A stretch of DNA of 51,597 nt, taken from NCBI GenBank assembly GCA_944321165.1, contig CALUKE010000020.1:1-51597 (forward strand), written 5' to 3'. The translations under genes and the position numbers were made by a program. This DNA is from an uncultured Odoribacter sp. (lineage in GTDB: Bacteria; Bacteroidota; Bacteroidia; Bacteroidales; Marinifilaceae). The notes under the pieces are model-generated. The model ran no database searches. It saw only the letters and a list, made by a program, of their open reading frames with translations, and was not told where the DNA came from. Positions 15,519-24,723 of this stretch are shown here, in pieces. How positions within the stretch are numbered: position 1 is the first letter of the stretch; each line of letters starts with the position of its first letter.

Positions 15519-18032
15519 TTATTTAAACATTTGTTCGAGAGAATATTCGTCGGATACTAGTACTTGTCTGGCTTTGCTTCCTTCAAAGGGACCGACGATT
15601 CCGGCTGCTTCGAGCTGGTCCATGATCCGGCCGGCCCGGTTGTAACCGATGGAAAAACGGCGCTGAATGGAAGAAGTGGATCCTTGTTGGGTACTGACCA
15701 CTAATCGGGCTGCTTCTTCGAATAAGGGATCTCTGGCCCCCGGATCGAGGTCTGTCAGACCGTTGTTTTCGTTTTCCGGTACGTATTCGGGCAGGGCAAA
15801 AGCACTGGGATAAGATTGCTGCCGGGCAATGTAATGGGTAATGGCATCGACTTCGGGGGTGTCGACAAAGGCGCACTGTACCCGAGTCATTTCACTGCCG
15901 ACAGAAATCAGCATATCGCCGCGTCCGATAAGCTGGTTGGCTCCCGGAGAGTCCAGAATGGTACGTGAGTCGATCATGGAAGCGACCTTGAAAGCAATTC
16001 GGGCCGGAAAATTGGCTTTGATTACTCCGGTGATGATATTGGTAGAAGGACGCTGGGTCGCAATGATCATATGTATACCGACAGCACGCGCCAGTTGGGC
16101 AATTCGGGCGATTGGCGTTTCTACCTCCTTGCCGGCAGTCATGATCAGGTCTGCAAACTCGTCAACGATGACTACGATGTAAGGGAGGTATTTATGTCCG
16201 TGGTTCGGATTGAGCTGGCGTTTGATAAATTTTTCGTTGTATTCTTTAATGTTTCGAACCTGTGCAAGTTTGAGCAGGTCGTAACGGCTGTCCATTTCGA
16301 TGCAAAGCGAGTTGAGGGTATTGACCACTTTTGTGGTTTCTGTTATGATGGCTTCTTCTTCGTTCGGTAGTTTGGCAAGGAAATGTTTTTCTATGATGGA
16401 GTAGATACTGAGCTCTACTTTTTTCGGATCGACCATCACGAATTTGAGTTGTGAGGGATGTTTTTTGTAAAGCAGCGAGGTGATGATTGCATTCAATCCC
16501 ACAGATTTTCCTTGTCCGGTGGCTCCCGCAACCAGCAAGTGCGGCATCTTGGTCAGATCGAAGGTATAGGTTTCGTTGGAGATGGTTCTACCCAACGCAA
16601 CCGGCAGGGCGTATTTGGATTCCTGAAATTTTTTCGAGGCGATCAGTCCCCGCATGGAAACGACTTCCGGATTTTGGTTGGGCACTTCGATACCGATTGT
16701 TCCGGCTCCCGGAATCGGGGCGATGATTCGGATTCCCAGGGCCGACAGACTCAGGGCTATGTCATCTTCCAGGTTTTTGATTTTCGAAATTTTTACTCCC
16801 GGAGCGGGTACGATTTCATATAGGGTGACAGTCGGACCGATCGTGGCCTTGATTTTGGTAATTTCTATTTTGTAATTGCGCAGGGTTTCGACGATTTTGT
16901 TTTTGTTGGCATCCAGCTCTTCCTGGGTGACTTTCGGATTGCCGGAAGAATGCTCTTCCAGAAGGTCCAAAGTCGGGTATTGATAGTTTGACAAATCGAG
17001 GGTCGGATCGTAATCTTCTGTTGGCAATAAGTTCTGTTCTACTGTTTCTTCTTGGTTTTTATCGTTGATAGTCAGCGTGATATCCTGATCTGAAATATTC
17101 GGGAAAGAGGTCGTCTCTGTCGTTTCTTTCAGTAAGCGATCTGGGGTTGAAGAGAAATCCGTGATTTCTTCCTCGGTCTCCTCTGCTTTGTCTTCTTCGT
17201 CCATTTCCGGTTTTGGGATCGTAGGATCGAATTCCGAGATGGAATCGATTTCTTCATATTCTTCAAACGGATTGTTCTCGGTTGTTTCGTTGTCGGTTTT
17301 AGCCGGTTCTTCTTCAGAAACGGTGTTGGCATGTTGATGTCGGGCTTCGCGAGCCGCCAGGGTTGCCTGTACCTGTTCTTTGCGGAGACGGATTTGTTCT
17401 TTGAAATAGTTGAGGCATTTGTAAAAGGTCCGTTCGAAACCGAAAAACAAAATGATTGTAAAGGTTAAAAACAAAAACAGAATTGTTCCGATTCGACCGA
17501 TCAGTGAATTTAGCCAGAGGCTTACAAAATGTCCATGTCCTCCTCCCGGAAACAGGTAACCCGTATGAAGTTCCAGAAGTTCCGCAATACTGTCGGAGAT
17601 GAAACCCAGCAACAGGGAAATCCAGAGAACGATACACATGCCGATGAATAGCCGGCGTTTGAAATTCCGGACTTTTGCCCCTGCAATGCGAAAGCTGCAG
17701 AGTATGAGCAGGTAGCAAAGAATAAATGAAGATAATCCGAACCACCGGTTGATCAGAAGATCGGAAATCCAGGCGCCGAGTTTACCGGTTGGATTGCTGG
17801 CAGTAATTTCTGGATTTGTGATAATTTTTCCCCAGGGACTGTCTATCAGACTTTGATCGATTCCTCCCGAAAAAAAGAAACCGATCATGGCAAGAAAAAT
17901 ATACAGAGATAGCAGTGCCAACGCAATTCCGAACAGAAGACGAATCCCTTGTTTTTTGAAAAAATCCGGAAGCCTATCTGTCTGTTTTTTTTCTGGTTTG
18001 CTGAAAGCCTGTTTATGTTTCACTTTTTTCAT
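15519..18032 (-). CDS. ftsK: FtsK/SpoIIIE-type DNA translocase
   Basis: The 837-residue septal DNA motor moves chromosome ends to daughter cells. Four or so membrane segments lie within about 30-205, followed by an acidic low-complexity linker (about 225-340). The motor domain has Walker A GATGQGKS (Lys509) and Walker B VVIVDEFADLI. The C-terminal gamma domain (about 770-830, from EEAARLVV to RQVLVSDEY) reads KOPS-like polarity sequences. Length and order are standard for Bacteroidetes FtsK. A weak -7-like TACCTTCG occurs at 18053-18060. CPBP protease follows downstream. Confidence 0.96.
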   Translation of the reverse strand: MKKVKHKQAFSKPEKKQTDRLPDFFKKQGIRLLFGIALALLSLYIFLAMIGFFFSGGIDQSLIDSPWGKIITNPEITASNPTGKLGAWISDLLINRWFGLSSFILCYLLILCSFRIAGAKVRNFKRRLFIGMCIVLWISLLLGFISDSIAELLELHTGYLFPGGGHGHFVSLWLNSLIGRIGTILFLFLTFTIILFFGFERTFYKCLNYFKEQIRLRKEQVQATLAAREARHQHANTVSEEEPAKTDNETTENNPFEEYEEIDSISEFDPTIPKPEMDEEDKAEETEEEITDFSSTPDRLLKETTETTSFPNISDQDITLTINDKNQEETVEQNLLPTEDYDPTLDLSNYQYPTLDLLEEHSSGNPKVTQEELDANKNKIVETLRNYKIEITKIKATIGPTVTLYEIVPAPGVKISKIKNLEDDIALSLSALGIRIIAPIPGAGTIGIEVPNQNPEVVSMRGLIASKKFQESKYALPVALGRTISNETYTFDLTKMPHLLVAGATGQGKSVGLNAIITSLLYKKHPSQLKFVMVDPKKVELSIYSIIEKHFLAKLPNEEEAIITETTKVVNTLNSLCIEMDSRYDLLKLAQVRNIKEYNEKFIKRQLNPNHGHKYLPYIVVIVDEFADLIMTAGKEVETPIARIAQLARAVGIHMIIATQRPSTNIITGVIKANFPARIAFKVASMIDSRTILDSPGANQLIGRGDMLISVGSEMTRVQCAFVDTPEVDAITHYIARQQSYPSAFALPEYVPENENNGLTDLDPGARDPLFEEAARLVVSTQQGSTSSIQRRFSIGYNRAGRIMDQLEAAGIVGPFEGSKARQVLVSDEYSLEQMFK

Positions 18033-18121
18033 TTTCTTATTTTTTCAGACCACGAAGGTAAAAATAAAAAGTGGAATAAGAAAAACGGACAGGCAGAATT
18101 GAGGAATCGGGCGAATACGAA

Positions 18122-19768
18122 TTACTGGTATAAATAACGTTTGATGCTTCGTTTCGGTGTTTTTTCAAATTCCTCGTTGTATAGCTTGTATTTATTGAGC
18201 TGGCTGTAAGCCGGCAACTGTTGGTTGATTTCTTTCAGGTTGTCGGTCATGATCTCTTCCAGTTTTTCATCGTTGATGTTTTCTGCATTGACCATGTCGA
18301 AATCGGGATAAATCAAGGCAACTAATTTCCCTTCTTTTTCAATGACGATGGATTCGCTGATGTAGGGCATGTTGTTGAGTTTGTCCTCGATTTCTTCCGG
18401 ATAGATGTTTTGTCCATTGGAACTGAGGATCATGTTCTTGCAACGCCCTTTGATAAATACGTAGCCATCTGGGTCGATGATACCCATGTCTCCGGTGTGG
18501 AGCCATCCTTCTGAGTCGATAGCCGCTGCCGTGGCTTCCGGATTTTTATAATAGCCGGTCATGACACAAGGGCCTTTGGCAAGAATTTCGCCTACCACGT
18601 GCTGCGGATCGGAGGAATCGATCCGCAGAGAGACTTGGGGGATGGCTTTCCCGCAGGAACTTTTCCGGAAAGTTTTCCAGTTGTCGTATGTCAGCAACGG
18701 TCCGCATTCAGTCATTCCGTAGCCTACGGTATATGGAAAGCGGATGGAGCGTAGGAATGTTTCCACTTCTTTGTTCAGTGCGGCCCCACCGATAATCAGT
18801 TCTTTGAATTTGCCGCCGAATGCGTCGATGACCTTTTGCCGGATATTTTCCCGGATTTTGTCGTTGATGAGTGGAATGTTCATCAGCAGTCTCATATGAG
18901 GTTTCTCGATGGTGGGGAATACTTTCTTTTTAATGATTTTTTCAATTACCAGCGGAACCGTAATAATCATGTCCGGTTTGACATTGGCAAAGGCTTCGGC
19001 GATGATTTTGGGAGAAGGGGTACGGGACAAAAAATGAATGTGGGTACCGTTGACGAATTGATAGATAAATTCAAATGCCAGTCCGTACATGTGGGCCATG
19101 GGGAGCATACAGACAATTTGTTCTCCGGTATTGATACCGTATGTGTTGATGGCGAATTGGAGGTTGGCCAGCAGGCTTCGGTAAGGAAGCATGACTCCTT
19201 TGGAAGAGCTGGTTGTCCCCGATGTGTAATTGATCAGGGCCAACTGCTCTGGTGTATCGTACTCATAATGAACGTCCTCCGGGCGAAAACGGTCAGGGAA
19301 TTTTTTTCCGAACAATTCGTTCAATCTGGACCGGGCTTGTGTCAGCTGATGTCTGTTGGAACTGCGCAAGGAATAATCTTCAATTCTGAGGATTCCGTCG
19401 AGGTTGGGCATGGCCGATTCATCGAGATTTTCCCATACCATGTCGCCGACAAATAGTAAGCGGGCCTCGGAATGATTGATGATGTGGTGGATGTTGTCGG
19501 GTTTAAATTCATTTAAAATGGGAACGGCTACGGCGCCGTAGGACAAAACCGACAGGAAGGCGATGCCCCAGCTGCTGGTGTTTCGGCTGCACAGGGCGAT
19601 TTTGTCTTTTTTGCGGATGCCGCAATGTTCGAATAGCAGATGCAGTTTTTCGATTTTACGGGCAACATCTTTATATGAACAGGTGGCTCCCTTGAAATCG
19701 GTCAGAGCCGGATAATCCCAATTTTTTTTTATGCTTTGTTCGATATATTTTATGAAATTTTCTTCCAT
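18122..19768 (-). CDS. AMP-forming acyl-CoA synthetase (first of a tandem pair)
   Basis: This cytosolic adenylate-forming enzyme of the long-chain fatty acid-CoA ligase type activates a carboxylic acid with ATP and CoA. The 548 residues carry INYTSGTTSSSKGVML (P-loop), VGYGMTECGP, GWLHTGDMGIID and the C-terminal KTPKRSIKRYL with the likely catalytic Lys. The ATG at 19768 is chosen because the -7 box at 19787-19794 excludes the upstream ATG and because it aligns with the paralogue's start. It lies 79 bases downstream of a closely related copy; the two probably differ in substrate. The exact acid is not predictable. Confidence 0.9.
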   Translation of the reverse strand: MEENFIKYIEQSIKKNWDYPALTDFKGATCSYKDVARKIEKLHLLFEHCGIRKKDKIALCSRNTSSWGIAFLSVLSYGAVAVPILNEFKPDNIHHIINHSEARLLFVGDMVWENLDESAMPNLDGILRIEDYSLRSSNRHQLTQARSRLNELFGKKFPDRFRPEDVHYEYDTPEQLALINYTSGTTSSSKGVMLPYRSLLANLQFAINTYGINTGEQIVCMLPMAHMYGLAFEFIYQFVNGTHIHFLSRTPSPKIIAEAFANVKPDMIITVPLVIEKIIKKKVFPTIEKPHMRLLMNIPLINDKIRENIRQKVIDAFGGKFKELIIGGAALNKEVETFLRSIRFPYTVGYGMTECGPLLTYDNWKTFRKSSCGKAIPQVSLRIDSSDPQHVVGEILAKGPCVMTGYYKNPEATAAAIDSEGWLHTGDMGIIDPDGYVFIKGRCKNMILSSNGQNIYPEEIEDKLNNMPYISESIVIEKEGKLVALIYPDFDMVNAENINDEKLEEIMTDNLKEINQQLPAYSQLNKYKLYNEEFEKTPKRSIKRYLYQ

Positions 19769-19786
19769 GTTGTTGAATTTTCTATG

Positions 19787-19794
19787 CAAAAATA
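19787..19794 (-). promoter_or_regulatory. -7 box (TATTTTTG) of the first acyl-CoA synthetase gene
   Basis: Read leftward, TATTTTTG matches TAnnTTTG, 18 bases before the ATG at 19768. It decides the start by excluding the ATG at 19789. Confidence 0.6.
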
Positions 19795-19847
19795 AAATTT
19801 TTAAGGATGAAACCGAAAACGTTGGAAGAAAAAATGTGGTTGTTCTC

Positions 19848-21500
19848 TCACTGCGATTGATAAAGATAGCGTTTGATGCTCCGTTTGGGAGTTTTTTCGA
19901 ATTCCGTTTCCCGGATTTTCAGACGAGCCACCTGACTGTATTGCGGTAACATGTGGTTGAGCAATTTGCGGTTATTGTCCATCAGATTCTTCAGCTGTTC
20001 GGCATTGATTTTGTGTTGCCGGAGCTGTTCGTAATCCGGGTAGACGAGTGCAACCAGCTTGCCCTCTTTTTCGATAACCAGGGATTCGGATACATAGGGA
20101 AGAGCATTCAGACGGTCTTCGATTTCTTCCGGGTAGATATTTTGTCCGCTGGGGCCCAGAATCATGTTTTTGCTTCGGCCTTTGATAAAAAGATATCCCT
20201 CTTGGTCGATGATGCCTAAATCTCCGGTATGCAGCCATCCGTCCGAATCGATGACTTCCTGGGTAGCCCGGCAGTTTTGGTAATATCCTTTCATGACATT
20301 GGCGCCGCGTACGAATATTTCTCCGACGATATGTTCCGGATCGGAAGAGTGGATGCGGATTTCCATCCGGTCGACCGCTTTCCCGCAGGAACCGGCCTTA
20401 AAGGTATGCCAGTCATCATAAGTAATGGCAGGTCCGCATTCGGTCATTCCGTAGCCTACGGTATAGGGGAAACGTACTGACGATAGAAATTTTTCAACCT
20501 CGTAATTCATGGCTGCACCTCCGATGGCGATCAGTTTGAATTGTCCGCCGAAAGCATTGATGATCTGGTCGCGGATGGAGGCTTTTACTTTTTGTTTCAG
20601 ATAGGGGATCTTGAGGTAAAGCCGGATGTGGAATTTTTTCAGTTGAGGCAGAACCCGGTGTTTGATGATTTTTTCGATGATCAACGGTACTGCGACGATC
20701 AGATTGGGGCGTATGGTTGAAAAGATTTCCTGAATGACTTTGGGAGCCGGAGTCTTTGAGATGAAATAGATATGCGTTCCGTTGGCAAACGGATAGATGA
20801 GTTCAAAGGCCAAGCCGTACATGTGTGCCATGGTCAGTATGGAAACCAGACGTTCGCCCGGGTGATACCCCATTTTGTCCAGGGCATATTTGAGATTCGA
20901 CCATAGGCTGCGGTAGGTCAGCATGACTCCTTTGGAAGAGCTGGTTGTACCGGAGGTGTAGTTGATCAGTGCCAATTGGTCCGGGCGGTCGAGTTCGTAG
21001 TGAACGCTTTCCGGATTCAACGGATGGGGATATAGCTGATTGTACTGCTCGTCCCAGTGTGCATAGGCATGAGCGATGAAAGAGTTGGTATTGTATAGAA
21101 TAGTGTAGTCTTCCATTTTGAAGACTGTCTCTACAGACGGTATTTTTTCTTGCTGGAGTTCTTCCCAGATCGGACTGCCGGCAAAAAGTATTCGACTGCC
21201 GGCATGTTGGAGTATATGCCTGATGTTGTCCGCTTTGAATTCATGCAAAATGGGAACGGCTACTGCTCCATACGTGAGAATAGCCCAGAATGCGATTCCC
21301 CAATTGGCCTGATTACGGCTGCAAAGGGCGATCTTGTCTCCCCGTCGGATACCTCCTGCCTGAAATAATACATGAAAACGAGCGATGTGATATGCTACGT
21401 CCTGAAAGGTATGGGTAGCGCCCTTGTAGTCGCTCAGAGCCGGCCGTTCCCAATGCACTCGAATGCTGCGTTCTATGTAGTATAAAAAACTTTCTTGCAT
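19848..21500 (-). CDS. AMP-forming acyl-CoA synthetase (second of a tandem pair)
   Basis: This 550-residue paralogue of the neighbouring synthetase aligns along its whole length (MQESFLYYIERS against MEENFIKYIEQS, and an almost identical C-terminal FEKTPKRSIKRYLYQ). The adenylation motifs are intact: NYTSGTTSSSKGVML, VGYGMTECGP, GWLHTGDLGIID. The pair therefore arose by tandem duplication and both copies look functional. The role is activation of fatty or other organic acids to CoA esters. No clear promoter was found upstream; the 21501-21698 gap to the divergent gadB shows no obvious -7 box in either direction. Confidence 0.9.
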   Translation of the reverse strand: MQESFLYYIERSIRVHWERPALSDYKGATHTFQDVAYHIARFHVLFQAGGIRRGDKIALCSRNQANWGIAFWAILTYGAVAVPILHEFKADNIRHILQHAGSRILFAGSPIWEELQQEKIPSVETVFKMEDYTILYNTNSFIAHAYAHWDEQYNQLYPHPLNPESVHYELDRPDQLALINYTSGTTSSSKGVMLTYRSLWSNLKYALDKMGYHPGERLVSILTMAHMYGLAFELIYPFANGTHIYFISKTPAPKVIQEIFSTIRPNLIVAVPLIIEKIIKHRVLPQLKKFHIRLYLKIPYLKQKVKASIRDQIINAFGGQFKLIAIGGAAMNYEVEKFLSSVRFPYTVGYGMTECGPAITYDDWHTFKAGSCGKAVDRMEIRIHSSDPEHIVGEIFVRGANVMKGYYQNCRATQEVIDSDGWLHTGDLGIIDQEGYLFIKGRSKNMILGPSGQNIYPEEIEDRLNALPYVSESLVIEKEGKLVALVYPDYEQLRQHKINAEQLKNLMDNNRKLLNHMLPQYSQVARLKIRETEFEKTPKRSIKRYLYQSQ

Positions 21501-21698
21501 AATATCGATTGTTATCGGATTTTGTGCTTATACGGAAAAAGACGGGTGCGGGGTTTGTTTTTGCTGCTGTTTCCTGTTTTGAAAGATCAGAAAAAGAAAA
21601 GGTTAAATATTGTGAGAAGCTGAAACCCGTGGTTGTTGATTGGCGTAGTTATGGATGATTTGATAAACTCTTATATTGTTATGCTTTAATTTTATATT

Positions 21699-23096
21699 AT
21701 GAAAACAGAAAATCCGAATACGCCGATTTTTGGAACTTCAGAAGAGGCCCGCATGGCTCCGAAATTCGAAATGCCTAAAAATTCAATGCCTGGAGAGGTG
21801 GCTTATCAGCTGGTTCACGATGAAGCCATGATGGATGGCAATGCCCGTCTGAATTTGGCAACTTTTGTTACGACTTGGATGGATGATTATGCCCGTCGGA
21901 TCATGGTGGAAAACATGGATAAGAATATGATCGACAAGACCGAATATCCCCAGTCTGCAGAAATTGAGAGACGTTGTGTAAATATCATTGCAAAGTTGTG
22001 GCATTCACCCGAACCGCCTTATTGCATGGGTACCAGTACCGTTGGTTCATCGGAAGCCTGTATGCTGGGCGGATTGGCTGCTTTGAAACGGTGGCAGAAA
22101 CGGCGTCGGGCTCAGGGATTGCCTACAGACAAACCCAATTTTGTCATTTCGAGTTGCATGCAGGTTGTTTGGGAGAAATTTGCCATTTATTGGGACGTAG
22201 AGATGCGGATGGTACCGGTTACTCTGGAAAAGATCACCATGGATCCGCAGGAAGCGGTAAAAATGTGCGATGAGAATACTATTTGTGTCGTTCCGATTCA
22301 GGGGGTTACGCTTACCGGTTTGAATGACAATGTAAAAAAACTCAATGATGCTCTCGATAAATTGAATGCGGAGAAGGGTTGGGATATTTGCATACATGTC
22401 GATGCGGCCACCGGCGGTTTTATTCTTCCTTTTATCGATCCGAAAACTGTTTGGGATTTCCGTTTGAAATGGGTGCTGTCGATCAGTGTCTCCGGTCATA
22501 AGTTCGGGCTGGTATATCCGGGACTGGGCTGGGTGGTTTGGAAAGACAAACAGTATCTGCCGGAAGAGATGAATTTTGCTGTGAACTATCTGGGGGATAA
22601 TATTCCGAGTATTGCCATCAATTTTTCCCGTCCGGCGAATCAGGTGTTGGCTCAATACTATCAGTTTTTACGTTTGGGTATGGAAGGATACCGTCAGATT
22701 CAACAAAACTGTATTGATGTTTGTCTTTATCTGAAACAACAGCTGAAAGAATTGGGCATGTTTGAGTTTTTCAGTGACGACATGCCGAATCCGTTGTTTA
22801 TCTGGCGTTTGAAAGATGATGCTGCCCGAAAATGGACATTGTATGATTTGTCCGATGCTTTGCATATCCAAGGATGGCAGGTTCCGGCCTATACCTTGCC
22901 TCAAAATTTGGAAGATGTTGTCGTCATGCGAATAGTGGTTCGACAGGGAACCGGTAAGGACCTGGCGGATTTGCTGATGAAGGATATCCGGGCTGAAGTC
23001 GCTCGTTTGGAACAGTTGCAGGAACCGACCAACAGCGCTATTTTGTGGAATAAGAGAGAACCGCAGGTTTCCAGGGTATTCAATCATAATCGCTGA
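21699..23096 (+). CDS. gadB: glutamate decarboxylase (PLP-dependent)
   Basis: This 465-residue cytosolic enzyme converts glutamate to GABA and CO2, consuming a proton, as part of acid resistance. The pyridoxal-phosphate lysine is K268 in SVSGHKFGLVYPG; the cofactor Asp is D235 in HVDAATGGF; GTSTVGSSEA (111-120) is the phosphate-binding region. The length equals E. coli GadB (466). The N-terminal segment with NTPIFGT matches the family. It is transcribed alone, with hairpins after it, while the antiporter and glutaminase genes start 1.6 kb downstream in a second unit. Confidence 0.96.
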   Translation: MKTENPNTPIFGTSEEARMAPKFEMPKNSMPGEVAYQLVHDEAMMDGNARLNLATFVTTWMDDYARRIMVENMDKNMIDKTEYPQSAEIERRCVNIIAKLWHSPEPPYCMGTSTVGSSEACMLGGLAALKRWQKRRRAQGLPTDKPNFVISSCMQVVWEKFAIYWDVEMRMVPVTLEKITMDPQEAVKMCDENTICVVPIQGVTLTGLNDNVKKLNDALDKLNAEKGWDICIHVDAATGGFILPFIDPKTVWDFRLKWVLSISVSGHKFGLVYPGLGWVVWKDKQYLPEEMNFAVNYLGDNIPSIAINFSRPANQVLAQYYQFLRLGMEGYRQIQQNCIDVCLYLKQQLKELGMFEFFSDDMPNPLFIWRLKDDAARKWTLYDLSDALHIQGWQVPAYTLPQNLEDVVVMRIVVRQGTGKDLADLLMKDIRAEVARLEQLQEPTNSAILWNKREPQVSRVFNHNR

Positions 23097-23183
23097 TTTT
23101 GTATCGATTTACTGTCGGTTTTTGAGATGGATCGATACATCGATCTGATTTTCATGCGGGAAAATTTGTGTGTTGACAAAGAG

Positions 23184-23211
23184 CCGGCGGATTCAATCCG
23201 CCGGAAATTTT
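23184..23211 (+). terminator. terminator of gadB
   Basis: The stem 23184-23191 with 23197-23204 (CCGGCGGA/TCCGCCGG) has a five-base loop and is followed by AAATTTTT. A second inverted repeat, TGTATCGAT/ATCGATACA (23100-23108 with 23131-23139), lies directly after the stop codon. Confidence 0.75.
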
Positions 23212-23267
23212 TGCAGTCGTTTGTATATTTTTTACACTTATTGGGAGGAAAATTCAAATTCTGCTTT

Positions 23268-23275
23268 TATCTTTG
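23268..23275 (+). promoter_or_regulatory. -7 box (TATCTTTG) of the DUF4468 gene
   Basis: An exact TAnnTTTG match lies 23 bases before ATG 23299. It supports that start over the longer frame from 23170, which begins before the gadB terminator. Confidence 0.65.
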
Positions 23276-23298
23276 TTCGAGTCACAAATAAATACAAC

Positions 23299-24480
23299 AT
23301 GAAACACTTATTTTTATTACTATTATTGATCCCTGTGACACTTTTTGCACAGGTTGATGAGAAATATTTGGCTGGTGCTGTGCCTGTTGTCGATGGAAAG
23401 GTGGTTTTTTCTAAAAAATTGAATCTTCCGGGACGTACTCAAAATGAGATATTTGCATCTTTGTTACAATGGGCAAACAATCGTTTTGTACCGAACAATG
23501 AGTTACAGAGTCGGGTGCTTTATTTTGATCCGGAGCAGGGGCAGATTGTTACGATGGGGCAGGAATATTTGGTGTTTACGGATAAGGCGTTGGCGCTCGA
23601 CCGTTCGCTGATGATTTATCAGATGTTTATGCTTTGTCAGAATGGAGGGTGTGAATTGAAGGTGACAGCTATCCGATACATGTATAACCGGGGAACTGAC
23701 GGTCAGGAGATGATTGCTGCAGAAGAGCAGATTACGGATGAATATACCTTGAACAAGGATCAGACTAAACTGATCAAAGCGACAGGAAAATTCCGGATAC
23801 ATACGATTGATCTGGTAGATAAATTATTTGCCGACGCGACGGCTGCTCTCGGTACAACGGCTGCAGGGGTTACGGCTCCGGTACAGACAACCGCCGTACA
23901 GACGCAGGTTGCTTCTCAGGCAGTTGCTAGTCCGGTGATTTCGGAAACATCGCAGCAATCGGAAACCGACGCGGGTCTGCCTGGTTATCGTCGGATTACT
24001 CCGGACAAGATTCCCGGAAATATATATAAAATGCTTTCGGAGGATTGGATGCTGATTACTGCCGGTGATGATTCCCGTTTCAATATGATGACGGCCAGTT
24101 GGGGTGGATTGGGACATATGTATAACAAACCCGTGGCGTTCTGTTTCATTAATCCTTCGCGTTATACCTATCAGCTGATGGAGAACGGAGACACGTATAC
24201 GTTGAGTTTTTATACGGAGACTTATCGGGATGCGCTGAATTATTGTGGAAGCAACAGTGGAAAGGATAAGGATAAGGTAAAAGAATCCGGTTTGACGCCC
24301 ATTACGACTCCTGCAGGCAGTAAGGCTTTTGCGGAGGCGTGGATGATTATTGAATGTCGGAAAATGGTGTCCCAATCATTGATTCCGGAAGCTTTGCACG
24401 ATCCGCAGGTAAAGGAAAAATGGGGTACCCAATTGCATAAAATGTATATCGGAGAAATTTTGAATGTCTGGGTGAAGTAA
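23299..24480 (+). CDS. secreted DUF4468 / flavin reductase-like fusion protein
   Basis: The 393-residue precursor has a signal peptide (MKHLFLLLLLIPVTLFAQ). A DUF4468 TBP-like domain follows (about 25-150, from VPVVDGKVVFSKKL to the strand GKFRIHTIDL), then an Ala/Thr/Gln/Val-rich linker (about 170-225). A flavin reductase-like split-barrel domain covers about 232-393, with MLITAGDDSRFNMMTASWGGLGHMYNKPVAFCFINPSRYT. Such split barrels normally bind FMN in the cytosol, so the signal peptide makes this an unusual export of a possible flavoprotein. It has its own promoter and terminator, between gadB and gadC, and no obvious link to glutamate metabolism. The function is unknown. Confidence 0.8.
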   Translation: MKHLFLLLLLIPVTLFAQVDEKYLAGAVPVVDGKVVFSKKLNLPGRTQNEIFASLLQWANNRFVPNNELQSRVLYFDPEQGQIVTMGQEYLVFTDKALALDRSLMIYQMFMLCQNGGCELKVTAIRYMYNRGTDGQEMIAAEEQITDEYTLNKDQTKLIKATGKFRIHTIDLVDKLFADATAALGTTAAGVTAPVQTTAVQTQVASQAVASPVISETSQQSETDAGLPGYRRITPDKIPGNIYKMLSEDWMLITAGDDSRFNMMTASWGGLGHMYNKPVAFCFINPSRYTYQLMENGDTYTLSFYTETYRDALNYCGSNSGKDKDKVKESGLTPITTPAGSKAFAEAWMIIECRKMVSQSLIPEALHDPQVKEKWGTQLHKMYIGEILNVWVK

Positions 24481-24504
24481 GCATATTTCTTCACGAATGC
24501 CTTT

Positions 24505-24556
24505 ATTCCCGCTGGCATCCGATTGAAAAATCGGATTTCGCCAGCGGGAATTTTTG
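24505..24556 (+). terminator. strong terminator of the DUF4468 gene
   Basis: A 12-bp stem (24505-24516 with 24540-24551) is continued by an 8-bp inner stem (24517-24524 with 24529-24536, loop GAAA) and followed by TTTTTG. Confidence 0.9.
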
Positions 24557-24707
24557 TCTTTATGCTTTTCTGGATTTTCCTTTTTCAGAGGTGTTAAATA
24601 GTGTGATGATTTAAACATTCAAAATACCAAACTCGTACTTAGAGCAGCACGGTTAAAATGGTTTTTTTTTGAACATAATAATAAGTTTTTGTTTTTAATT
24701 TATTAAT

Positions 24708-24715
24708 TAAATTTG
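24708..24715 (+). promoter_or_regulatory. -7 box (TAAATTTG) of the gadC operon
   Basis: An exact TAnnTTTG match lies only eight bases before ATG 24724. Transcription starting five to seven bases downstream would give an almost leaderless mRNA. The -33 region is poor, so another start site upstream is possible. Confidence 0.4.
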
Positions 24716-24723
24716 TTTAAATC

